From NCBI GenBank assembly GCA_937976325.1, contig CALJSD010000195.1, forward strand, positions 1 to 10,998: a stretch of 10,998 nucleotides of DNA, in the 5' to 3' direction. Source of the DNA: an uncultured Carnobacterium sp. GTDB lineage: Bacteria > Bacillota > Bacilli > Lactobacillales > Aerococcaceae. Position 1 is the stretch's first letter, and each line of letters starts with the position of its first letter. Position numbers and translations under genes: made by a program. Below the pieces are notes generated by a model. That model saw only the letters and a list, made by a program, of their open reading frames with translations. It was not told the DNA's origin and did no database searches. Of the stretch, positions 1 to 5,898 are shown one piece after another.

Positions 1-119
1 AACAAGGCCGTCAAAAGAAAGTTGTAACTTTCAAATACAAACGTCGTAAAGACTCACACCGTAAACAAGGTCACCGTCAACCTTATACAAAAGTTGTTAT
101 TGACGCAATCAACGCTTAA
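1..119 (+). CDS. rplU: 50S ribosomal protein L21, C-terminal fragment
   Basis: This is the last 38 codons of L21, a 23S rRNA-binding protein of the large ribosomal subunit. The gene is cut by the window edge and its frame begins at base 3. The translation ends in KVVTFKYKRRKDSHRKQGHR followed by QPYTKVVIDAINA, the basic lysine/arginine-rich tail typical of bacterial L21. The stop is TAA at 117-119. It is followed after 5 bases by prp and then rpmA, the standard Firmicutes order L21-Prp-L27, which supports the call. The fragment's frame is open throughout, with no sign of damage. Confidence 0.93.
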   Translation, partial: QGRQKKVVTFKYKRRKDSHRKQGHRQPYTKVVIDAINA

Positions 120-124
120 TCACG

Positions 125-457
125 ATGATTCAAGTGACTGTACACAAAAAGAACCAACGTATCGTTTCCTTTGAAATGACTGGTCATGCAAACTTTAGTG
201 AACATGGTTCCGATATTGTTTGCGCAGGGGTATCGGCTTTAGCCATTACAACTGTGAACAGCATTGAGAAGTTAGCAGGATACCAACCGATTGTCGAAGT
301 CGACGAGGTTGAGGGTGGTTACTTATATATGGAAGTTGTAGAAGACTTGACGAAAGACCAAGAACATACAACTCAAATTTTATTAAATAGTCTATTACTA
401 GGGTTAGAAGATATTCAATCGGAATATCAAGACTTTCTAGCTGTAACTGTTGCATAA
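125..457 (+). CDS. prp: Ribosomal-processing cysteine protease Prp (YsxB family)
   Basis: A 110-residue protein of the YsxB/Prp family, a small cytoplasmic cysteine protease that removes the N-terminal extension of ribosomal protein L27 in Firmicutes. The two family catalytic residues are visible: His21 in the TGHA motif and Cys33 in DIVCAGVSAL. Length is normal for the family. It sits between rplU and its substrate gene rpmA, the conserved arrangement. The ATG at 125 gives the usual N-terminus (MIQVTV). It lies 5 bases after the rplU stop and has no clear Shine-Dalgarno sequence, so translation probably depends on coupling to rplU (inference). Confidence 0.93.
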   Translation: MIQVTVHKKNQRIVSFEMTGHANFSEHGSDIVCAGVSALAITTVNSIEKLAGYQPIVEVDEVEGGYLYMEVVEDLTKDQEHTTQILLNSLLLGLEDIQSEYQDFLAVTVA

Positions 458-479
458 TCAATCAAGGAGGTGCACAACT

Positions 480-770
480 ATGTTAAAAGTGAATTTACAA
501 TTATTCGCCCATAAAAAAGGGGGCGGTTCTACATCAAACGGACGTGACTCACAAGCGAAACGTCTAGGTGCTAAACGTGCTGACGGACAATTCGTTTCAG
601 GTGGTTCAATTTTATACCGTCAACGTGGAACAAAAATCCATCCAGGTGAAAACGTAGGTAGAGGTGGAGACGATACTTTATTTGCTAAAGTAGACGGAAT
701 TGTACGTTTCGAACGTAAAGGCCGTGACAAAAAACAAGTATCTGTATATCCAGTAATCGCTGCTGAATAA
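480..770 (+). CDS. rpmA: 50S ribosomal protein L27, with Prp-cleaved N-terminal extension
   Basis: L27, 96 residues, a large-subunit protein whose N-terminus reaches the peptidyl transferase centre. The start is the ATG at 480, preceded by AAGGAGG at 464-470. An upstream in-frame ATG at 450 overlaps prp and would add foreign residues. The protein begins MLKVNLQLFAHKKGGG, the Firmicutes extension that Prp removes after residue 9 to expose Ala10 (established for Staphylococcus aureus). Here position 8 is Leu where the S. aureus motif has Phe. The body (SKRLGAKRADGQFV-like region, GGSILYRQRGTKIHPG, VGRGGDDTLFAKVDG) is standard L27. It is the last gene before a strong terminator. Confidence 0.97.
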   Translation: MLKVNLQLFAHKKGGGSTSNGRDSQAKRLGAKRADGQFVSGGSILYRQRGTKIHPGENVGRGGDDTLFAKVDGIVRFERKGRDKKQVSVYPVIAAE

Positions 771-778
771 TATTGAGT

Positions 779-810
779 AGGATGTGACATTCAGTCACAT
801 CCTTTTTTTT
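779..810 (+). terminator. Rho-independent terminator of rplU-prp-rpmA
   Basis: A perfect 10-bp stem, AGGATGTGAC (779-788) with GTCACATCCT (794-803), closes on the 5-base loop ATTCA. An eight-base T-run (803-810) follows. It starts 8 bases after the rpmA stop. Confidence 0.93.
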
Positions 811-1011
811 AGGAAATTTGAGCAAGTTCAAAACTACTGCGAACTTTTCAGATGTCTCTATAATTGCTATACTAGCTGTATCGGAGGAAGCCATGCGTGG
901 CTATTATAAAATCTGAACGTTCTACGTAGTTTTGTACAAAAGCATGTGCTGCTGTCGTAGTTCATAATATTCAAAGCTCAAAAACTCTTAAAAATAGAAG
1001 GAGGGATTCTT
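811..1011 (+). promoter_or_regulatory. Leader region of the methyltransferase gene, with possible promoter and mini-ORF
   Basis: This is the gap between the rpmA terminator and the methyltransferase. It holds a perfect TATAAT at 859-864, with only a weak -35 candidate (TACTGC, 835-840, 18-base spacer). GGAGG at 883-887 is followed 5 bases later by a seven-codon ORF (893-916, MRGYYKI, TGA). Then comes the 12-base palindrome TTTTGTACAAAA (930-941), and finally the strong ribosome binding site AAGGAGGG at 998-1005. The predicted leader from about base 870 would be roughly 140 bases long. The promoter and leader peptide are inferences; the motifs are directly visible. Confidence 0.35.
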
Positions 1012-1014
1012 ATC
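998..1014 (+). promoter_or_regulatory. Strong ribosome binding site facing a non-AUG start
   Basis: AAGGAGGG (998-1005) is close to the full anti-Shine-Dalgarno complement. No ATG, GTG or TTG follows in any frame within 40 bases. In the methyltransferase frame ATC lies at 1012, 6 bases downstream, and ATT at 1006. A single C-to-G change at 1014 would make ATC into ATG. Confidence 0.6.
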
Positions 1015-2016
1015 GAAGCAGGTAAAGAAATCAAAGCGTTCGAAGAATTGGCAAAAGCTGTAGAGGTGCTTCAAAAAGAAATCAGTTATTCGAATGTTGA
1101 GGCGCTAGGTGAGACGTTACAAAATATCGTGAACGATAACACTGCGCAACAAGTCGAAGGATTGCCAAGTAACGAAGTCGCTGAAGAATTAAACAAAGCG
1201 TATCAACAATTAGATTTAACAAGCTATTCGAGTGAAGAGATTCGCCGTATGATTCAATTCACGTTCTTGAAAGCCGCTAAAGAAGATGGCTTACAAATGA
1301 ACTATCAAATGACGCCGGATGCTATCGGCTTACTCGTGGCGTATATGATCGACCAAATGACGAAGAAAGACGAACCATTGCAAATTGCGGACTTTGCTGC
1401 AGGAAGTGGGAACTTGCTCAGCACGATTCTATTATTCTTACAGTCTGCTGGTAAAACTGTAAGTGCAACAGCCATCGATAATGATGAAGTGCTTGTTCAC
1501 TTAGCCTTACAAGCTTTCGCGTTAGAACAGTTAGATGTGAAGACGTCCTTACAAGATGCTTTGCAAGATTCACTCGTGGATCCGCAAGACTTCGTAGTGA
1601 GTGATTTACCAGTTGGTTACTATCCAGTAGATGCGAATGCTGCTCGTTTTGAAACGAAAAACGACGAAGGACATTCATTCGCGCATCACTTACTCATCGA
1701 GCAACAAGTGCGTTACTTGAAAGAGGCAGGAGTTGGATTCTTTATCGTTCCAACAAACCTTTTTGATACACCAGAAGGAGAGAAGTTGCTTTCTTATTTA
1801 CAAAAGGAAACATACGTGCAAGCCATGCTGGCATTTCCACGCAATCTCTTCAAAGATGTGCAATTTAGTAAGTCGCTTCTAATCGTTCAAAAACGTGGAA
1901 AAGGCGCAAAACAAGTGAGTCAAGTGCTCCTTGGAGATATCCCAGAATTTAAGAACAGAGAAAAATTCAGAAAATTCACTCTAACATTCGAAAAATGGGT
2001 ACAAGAAATGTTATAA
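1012..2016 (+). CDS. Class I SAM-dependent methyltransferase, YtxK family (N6-adenine methylase-like)
   Basis: A protein of about 334 residues resembling YtxK, which sits upstream of ackA in many Firmicutes. Counting from base 1012, the SAM-binding motif I is DFAAGSGN (residues 127-134). The position equivalent to the NPPY motif of N6-adenine DNA methylases reads SDLPVGYYP (197-205), so the first Asn-Pro is replaced. The C-terminal part keeps the helicase-adjacent HsdM-like fold pattern (GVGFFIVPTNLF). No biological substrate is established for the family. The nearest conventional start is TTG at 1048, but it has no ribosome binding site and would cut into the first helix. AAGGAGGG at 998-1005 points instead to ATC at 1012 (or ATT at 1006). 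The start is therefore uncertain; the end is firm. Confidence 0.85.
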   Translation: MEAGKEIKAFEELAKAVEVLQKEISYSNVEALGETLQNIVNDNTAQQVEGLPSNEVAEELNKAYQQLDLTSYSSEEIRRMIQFTFLKAAKEDGLQMNYQMTPDAIGLLVAYMIDQMTKKDEPLQIADFAAGSGNLLSTILLFLQSAGKTVSATAIDNDEVLVHLALQAFALEQLDVKTSLQDALQDSLVDPQDFVVSDLPVGYYPVDANAARFETKNDEGHSFAHHLLIEQQVRYLKEAGVGFFIVPTNLFDTPEGEKLLSYLQKETYVQAMLAFPRNLFKDVQFSKSLLIVQKRGKGAKQVSQVLLGDIPEFKNREKFRKFTLTFEKWVQEML

Positions 2017-2017
2017 T
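2009..2017 (+). promoter_or_regulatory. Extended -10 promoter of ackA
   Basis: TGTTATAAT at 2009-2017 is a perfect extended -10 element (TGn plus TATAAT). It overlaps the stop codon of the methyltransferase gene. No good -35 hexamer is visible; TTCGAA at 1987-1992 is a weak candidate with a 19-base spacer. The predicted start site near 2024 would give ackA a leader of about 45 bases. Confidence 0.5.
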
Positions 2018-2029
2018 AAATCTGTTAGA

Positions 2030-2041
2030 CCCACTAGTGGG
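2030..2041 (+). promoter_or_regulatory. 12-bp perfect palindrome in the ackA leader
   Basis: CCCACTAGTGGG at 2030-2041 is a perfect palindrome. It extends imperfectly with TTAG and TTAA on either side, so an RNA stem is also possible. It lies just downstream of the predicted ackA start site. It does not match the catabolite-responsive element (cre) consensus. It could be an operator or a leader hairpin; the function is unknown. Confidence 0.35.
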
Positions 2042-2069
2042 CTTAATTTGAAATTAAAGGAGAATGTGC

Positions 2070-3257
2070 ATGTCAAAATCAATCGCGATTAATGCAGGAA
2101 GTTCAAGCTTGAAGTTCCAATTATTTAATATGCCACAAGAAGAAGTAGTGGCTAAAGGTTTAGTAGAACGTATTGGATTAGGTGATTCAATCTTCTCAAT
2201 CAGCTATGGAGACGACCAAAAATTTGAAGTGGTAGAAGATATTCCAACCCACGAAGTTGCGGTAGAAAAATTATTAGAACAATTAGTAGCTCTAAACATT
2301 ATTTCTTCATTCGACGAAATCACTGGTGTTGGTCACCGTGTCGTTGCTGGTGGAGAATTATTCAAAGATTCAGCTTTAGTTGATGACACTGTTATCCAAC
2401 AAGTTGAAGACTTAGCAGAATTTGCACCATTACACAACAAAGCTGAAGCTGTAGGAATGCGCGCATTCAAACACATCTTACCAGACATTACAAGTGTTGC
2501 TGTATTCGATACTTCATTCCATACAACAATGCCTAAGAAAGCTTACTTATACAGCATTCCAATGGAATACTACAAAAAATTCAAAGCTCGTAAATACGGA
2601 GCTCACGGAACAAGCCACCGCTACGTATCACGTCGTGCTGCTGAATTATTAGGTAAACCAGTTGAAGAATTAAAAATCATCACTTGCCACTTAGGTAACG
2701 GTGCTTCAATCACTGCGGTTGATGGCGGTAAATCTGTAGATACTTCCATGGGATTCACTCCATTAGCAGGGGTTACAATGGGTACTCGTTCTGGTGATAT
2801 CGATGCTTCATTAGTAGCATTCTTAATGAACAAATTAAACATTACAGACGTTAACGAAATGGTTGACATCTTAAACAAAAAATCAGGTCTATTAGGCCTT
2901 TCAGGTGTATCAAGCGACATGCGTGACGTTGAAGCTGCAAGTGCAACAAACGAAGATGCTAAAGTTGCAGTGGAAATCTTCGTTGACCGCGTTCAAAAAT
3001 ATATTGGACAATATGTTGCTGTTATGAACGGTGTGGACGCTATCGTCTTTACTGCTGGTATCGGTGAAAACTCTAAATCAATTCGTTCTCGTATCATCAA
3101 CGGTTTAACTTGGTTCGGTTGCGATATCGATCCTGAGCGTAACGATACTCGTTCAGAAGCAATCATTTCGTCTGAAGGTGCGAAAGTTACTGTATTAAAC
3201 ATCCCAACTAACGAAGAGGTTGAAATCGCGCGCGATATCGAACGTTTACGCAAATAA
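2070..3257 (+). CDS. ackA: Acetate kinase
   Basis: Acetate kinase, 395 residues, interconverts acetyl phosphate plus ADP with acetate plus ATP in the cytoplasm and completes the Pta-AckA overflow pathway. The start is ATG at 2070, 7 bases after AAAGGAG (2056-2062); the ATG at 2064 is only 1 base from that site. The phosphate-binding signature NAGSSSLKF begins at Asn8. GHR (88-90) carries the substrate-binding arginine, HGTSH (179-183) the catalytic histidine region, and GTRSGDID (from 238) the second essential arginine. Next come the LGNGAS and FTAGIGENS nucleotide-site motifs and a C-terminal NEE (near 381-383) with the metal-site glutamate. Codon use is strongly biased, as expected for an abundant glycolytic-type enzyme. 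Confidence 0.97.
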   Translation: MSKSIAINAGSSSLKFQLFNMPQEEVVAKGLVERIGLGDSIFSISYGDDQKFEVVEDIPTHEVAVEKLLEQLVALNIISSFDEITGVGHRVVAGGELFKDSALVDDTVIQQVEDLAEFAPLHNKAEAVGMRAFKHILPDITSVAVFDTSFHTTMPKKAYLYSIPMEYYKKFKARKYGAHGTSHRYVSRRAAELLGKPVEELKIITCHLGNGASITAVDGGKSVDTSMGFTPLAGVTMGTRSGDIDASLVAFLMNKLNITDVNEMVDILNKKSGLLGLSGVSSDMRDVEAASATNEDAKVAVEIFVDRVQKYIGQYVAVMNGVDAIVFTAGIGENSKSIRSRIINGLTWFGCDIDPERNDTRSEAIISSEGAKVTVLNIPTNEEVEIARDIERLRK

Positions 3258-3276
3258 TAATACAAATCGAAGGTTC

Positions 3277-3474
3277 AAACGAGAAACTATAAAAAATCCT
3301 TTGGATTGACTTTATAGTAATCATTGTAGGAGACCGGTTCGAGCCTGTAGTCTCTCACCTATCGAATTCAAAGAGCCCCATGGCGGAACATCCGCTGTGG
3401 GGCTCTATTTCATTTCGATTCTTATTCCCTACTATGATTACTATAAAATCCAAAGGTTTTTAGTTTCTCGTTTT
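3277..3474. repeat. About 200-bp inverted-repeat element with a terminator hairpin inside
   Basis: The left arm (3277-3330) and right arm (3428-3474) are near-perfect inverted copies. They share the blocks AAACGAGAAACTA, CCTTTGGATT and TTATAGTAATCAT, separated only by small gaps in the right arm. About 41 of 47 arm positions match by eye. The 97-base interior contains GAGAC/GTCTC arms (around 3331-3352) and the terminator hairpin at 3372-3406. No coding capacity is seen. It looks like a MITE-type element or a large structured RNA 3' region following ackA. The family is not recognised. Confidence 0.7.
3372..3410 (+). terminator. Rho-independent-type terminator, probably of ackA
   Basis: A two-part hairpin: AGAGCCCCA (3372-3380) pairs with TGGGGCTCT (3398-3406). 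Inside it GCGGA (3383-3387) pairs with TCCGC (3391-3395) around a 3-base loop. The tail ATTTCATTT is only moderately T-rich. It stands 114 bases after ackA, inside the inverted-repeat element. Confidence 0.7.
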
Positions 3475-3485
3475 CAGGTGCTTAT

Positions 3486-3588
3486 GATTGCGTAAATCCT
3501 CCTCAGTTAAATACGCGACAAGTGCCTTGGAAAGAGATTGCGTAAATCCTTCTCGGTGGAAATTTCGGAAACGGAGAGGATGTAAGCC
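3486..3588. repeat. Short direct repeats with a third inverted copy
   Basis: GATTGCGTAAATCCTCCTCA-GT (3486-3507) recurs at 3536-3557 with 20 of 22 bases identical and a 50-base period. A weaker inverted copy lies at 3571-3588 (ACGGAGAGGATGTAAGCC) and can pair with the second copy as an imperfect hairpin. The rest of this gap, 3589-3804, is AT-rich; I see no ORF or convincing promoter in it. Confidence 0.6.
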
Positions 3589-3831
3589 TTTTGATTTGGA
3601 AAAATGGGAGAGCTTCACGGAAAATTGGTGTTTTTTCTAATTTTGGATAAATTAGAATTATTCTTGATAGAAGTTTGCTGAAAAGATAGTTAGAGCTTTG
3701 AAAATTTTTTTAAGGCATGGAAGGATTTCTAAAAAGGGGTTTGGAATTTTCCATAAAAAGCAATTCGAGCTTCAAAGTCCATTCTTAAAATAGAAGTGTG
3801 AAGAATGAATCGAATGGAGATGAAAATCATT

Positions 3832-5667
3832 ATGGTTTCAAACGGAAAAAAGAAATTCTTACTAGCGGTTGCGCTCGTTGGGCTTAGTGCTGCGACGCTC
3901 GCGCCTACAAATGTGGTAAACGCGGATGAGATTTACTACGAAAATCAATATGGAGCGAATCAAAACTATCTTCGCTATGAAGCAGTGGACGGTCAGTTGA
4001 AGGATGCGGAAATCGTCAATAACCGTACATTTGATACATTGGCGTATGAAGCTTCTGATAACTCGTACGTAAAAGTCGATAATAAAGGAAGTGTGACCTT
4101 CACGGCGAAGGAAGGCGCAGATGGGTTAACGATGCGCTATTCCATTAAAGATGGAGACAAAGGGGAAGTCAAGGTTTATGTGAATGGCAATCTAATGCGC
4201 ACTTTCCACTTGGATTCGAGCTCTGCCTACCAATATGTAGATGGAAGTAATGTCTACGATACAAAGGCGACGGATCATAGTCATGCGCGCTTTAGTTTTG
4301 ACGAAGTGCATGGATTCTTCGGGGTCCACGTAAATCCTGGGGACACAGTGACGATTGAAAATAACGGCGTTGAATTGGCGCTAGATTTTGTGGAGTTAGA
4401 AAATGTCCCTGCACCTATTCCTCAACCAGAAAATAGTATTTCAATCACAGATTCAGCGTATGGTGCAGAAGATGGGCAAGATAGTACAGTTGCGTTTGAA
4501 AAAGCGCTAAAAGCAGCGATTGAACAAAAGAAAACTCTTTATATTCCAGTGGGAGAGTTCAAGATTAACAAAAAAATTGATTTTACTGCTGATGGCTTAA
4601 CGGTTACAGGAGCAGGAATGTGGTATTCGAAATTGAATTTCACAACGAATCAAAAAGGACAAGGCGGATTCGAGATCGGCCACGATTCAAATCGATTGAC
4701 GTTTAGCAACTTTGCGATGACATCAGCCTTAACGTCACGTTATGACCATTTAGATGATAAGGCTCAATACAAAGCCTTTGCGGGAAGCTTCGGTAAAGAT
4801 TCAAGAATCGACCATATGTGGATTGAACACTTCGAATGTGGAGCTTGGATTGGCGACTATGCCTCAATAGGTATGAGATACACGGATCATTTGGTAATTG
4901 AAAATAGCCGTATCCGCAATAACTTAGCGGACGGGGTGAACTTCACGCAAGGAACTCGTAATTCTGTAGTGCGTAACTCGAATATCCGTAACAATGGGGA
5001 TGACTCGCTAGCGACGTTCTCAAGTAGTATTCACACTAAGGAATATGCGGAGAATAATTCATTTGAACATAACACGATTGAACTTGGTTGGAGAGCTGGT
5101 GGTGTTGGTATCTTCGGCGGAAAAAACCATAAAGTAACGAATAACTTGATTAAAGATAGCCGTGGTGGCGCTGGAATTCGTGTGTCAACAGTCTTTGCGA
5201 ATGAAGGCTTTGGACTCGGGTTTGATGATAATAACGAGATTTTAATTAAGGATAACATGATTGTAAATTCAGGGACGACGAATGATTTCTATTGGCCTCA
5301 TTCAAAACCTCGTAGTAACATCGACTTTGAAGAAACATTTGGACCTATTAAAGGCATTACGGTGCAAAACAATGTATTCGTGAACCCGGTGTATACGGAT
5401 GAGGCGATTACGCATGCCGGTGTGGAATTAGATGGAAAAGTTAAAATCATTGATTCAACCGTTCAAGGAAATACCTCTTCGGATCCTTATAAAGTAGATG
5501 CAAGCATGAGCCATTCTGTTGAAAACGGAAAAGAAGTGTATAACTTTACGTACGGTGATCAACCAACTTTCCTTCCAGAGAACAGCACGGCGTTTGAGCG
5601 TGACTACAACTATCGTGGCGAACGCGAAGTGGACGGCCATATCATCCGTCTGTGGGAACACAAATAA
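3832..5667 (+). CDS. Secreted GH87-type alpha-1,3-glucanase (mutanase-like), beta-helix protein
   Basis: A 611-residue secreted protein. The start chosen is ATG at 3832, 8 bases after GGAGATGA (3816-3823). ATG at 3805 would add nine residues ahead of the signal peptide. Residues 1-31 form a signal peptide (KKK, hydrophobic core, VNA|D). Residues about 45-195 resemble a CBM6/35-like beta-sandwich (RYEAVDGQL, VKVYVNG, DFVELENVPAP). A Pro-rich linker leads to a right-handed beta-helix from about 202. Asp367 (ADGVN) and Asp390-Asp391 (NGDDS) have the 0, +23, +24 spacing of the catalytic aspartates reported for GH87 alpha-1,3-glucanases, and the IEHFECGAWIGD region also fits. The likely substrate is alpha-1,3-glucan (mutan or fungal wall). 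No sorting motif is seen, so it is probably released. Another beta-helix polysaccharidase is possible. Confidence 0.75.
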   Translation: MVSNGKKKFLLAVALVGLSAATLAPTNVVNADEIYYENQYGANQNYLRYEAVDGQLKDAEIVNNRTFDTLAYEASDNSYVKVDNKGSVTFTAKEGADGLTMRYSIKDGDKGEVKVYVNGNLMRTFHLDSSSAYQYVDGSNVYDTKATDHSHARFSFDEVHGFFGVHVNPGDTVTIENNGVELALDFVELENVPAPIPQPENSISITDSAYGAEDGQDSTVAFEKALKAAIEQKKTLYIPVGEFKINKKIDFTADGLTVTGAGMWYSKLNFTTNQKGQGGFEIGHDSNRLTFSNFAMTSALTSRYDHLDDKAQYKAFAGSFGKDSRIDHMWIEHFECGAWIGDYASIGMRYTDHLVIENSRIRNNLADGVNFTQGTRNSVVRNSNIRNNGDDSLATFSSSIHTKEYAENNSFEHNTIELGWRAGGVGIFGGKNHKVTNNLIKDSRGGAGIRVSTVFANEGFGLGFDDNNEILIKDNMIVNSGTTNDFYWPHSKPRSNIDFEETFGPIKGITVQNNVFVNPVYTDEAITHAGVELDGKVKIIDSTVQGNTSSDPYKVDASMSHSVENGKEVYNFTYGDQPTFLPENSTAFERDYNYRGEREVDGHIIRLWEHK

Positions 5668-5684
5668 ATATTGAAGAAAAATAA

Positions 5685-5700
5685 GCATTGCTGGCTTTCC
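5685..5700 (+). terminator. Left half of a split terminator (stem 5' arm and loop)
   Basis: GCATTGCTGG (5685-5694), followed by CTTTCC, lies 17 bases after the glucanase stop. It is complementary to CCAGTAATGC at 8477-8486, beyond the cad element (10 bp with one G-U pair). The 3' arm and T-run needed for termination now lie 2.8 kb away. Confidence 0.75.
5697..5700. repeat. Target-site duplication TTCC, left copy
   Basis: TTCC abuts the outer end of the left miniature element and is repeated at 8475-8478 right after the outer end of the right one. Four bases is within the 3-4 bp typical of IS3-family insertion. Confidence 0.65.
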
Positions 5701-5821
5701 GGGACTGACCCCAAAAAGTGAGAATTTAATAAAAAGACACCTCCATGTGCATTTGATTATATTGTGCCAAATCCAACTTGGAGGTGTTTTTATTTAGTTC
5801 TCATTTACGGGGGTCAGTGCC
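5701..5821. mobile_element. Left miniature IS3/IS150-like remnant, palindromic, with terminator
   Basis: A 121-bp remnant with ACTGACCCCAAAAAGT (5704-5719) at one end and GGGGGTCAGTGCC at the other. The arms continue inward: ATAAAAAGACACCTCCA faces TTGGAGGTGTTTTTAT, so the whole unit is an imperfect palindrome. The inner stem followed by a T-rich run also looks like a terminator on the + strand. The 30 bases at 5792-5821 are identical to 8445-8474 in the right copy. The terminal sequence resembles IS150-group ends as I remember them; no family was assigned by search. Confidence 0.75.
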
Positions 5822-5830
5822 AAAAAACAC

Positions 5831-5880
5831 TTGACTTAATTAATGAAAAGGGTCATACTATGTTCAAGCGAATACTTGAA
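5831..5880 (+). promoter_or_regulatory. cadCA promoter and CadC operator
   Basis: TTGACT (5831-5836), a 17-base spacer and CATACT (5854-5859) form the promoter, starting 9 bases after the left remnant ends. The inverted repeat TTCAAG-N6-CTTGAA (5863-5880) covers the predicted start site and lies 18 bases before the cadC start codon. ArsR/SmtB repressors such as CadC bind AT-rich inverted repeats containing TTCAA at this position, so metal-relieved autorepression is the likely control. Confidence 0.8.
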
Positions 5881-5898
5881 TGATATTGAGGTGAGAAT

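Noticed and set aside
450..482. Upstream ATG at 450 as the rpmA start
   Set aside because: It overlaps the end of prp, has no ribosome binding site, and adds residues before the conserved MLKVNLQLF extension. ATG at 480 has AAGGAGG at correct spacing.
2064..2069. ATG at 2064 as the ackA start
   Set aside because: It is 1 base from AAAGGAG, too close for initiation; ATG at 2070 is 7 bases away and gives the standard N-terminus.
2621..3265. Long minus-strand open frames within ackA, cadA and rsgA
   Set aside because: They lie fully antisense to well-supported genes, have no ribosome binding sites, and their translations resemble no protein family.
3328..3359. tRNA-like 3' end (GGTTCGAGCC followed by CTCTCACC)
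   Set aside because: The T-arm stem has mismatches, there is no matching 5' acceptor strand, D-arm or anticodon arm, and the sequence lies inside the inverted-repeat element.
3331..3406. T-box or riboswitch controlling the glucanase gene
   Set aside because: No T-box motif or recognisable aptamer is present. The hairpin is about 400 bases upstream of the gene and is better explained as the ackA terminator.
3486..3557. CRISPR-like pair of 22-base repeats with a 28-base spacer
   Set aside because: There are only two direct units, with an inverted third copy, and no cas genes or leader. It fits an intergenic repeat better.
3805..3831. ATG at 3805 as the glucanase start
   Set aside because: It has only a weak upstream site (GAAGA) and puts nine polar residues before the signal peptide. 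GGAGATGA fits ATG at 3832 better, though the longer form cannot be excluded.
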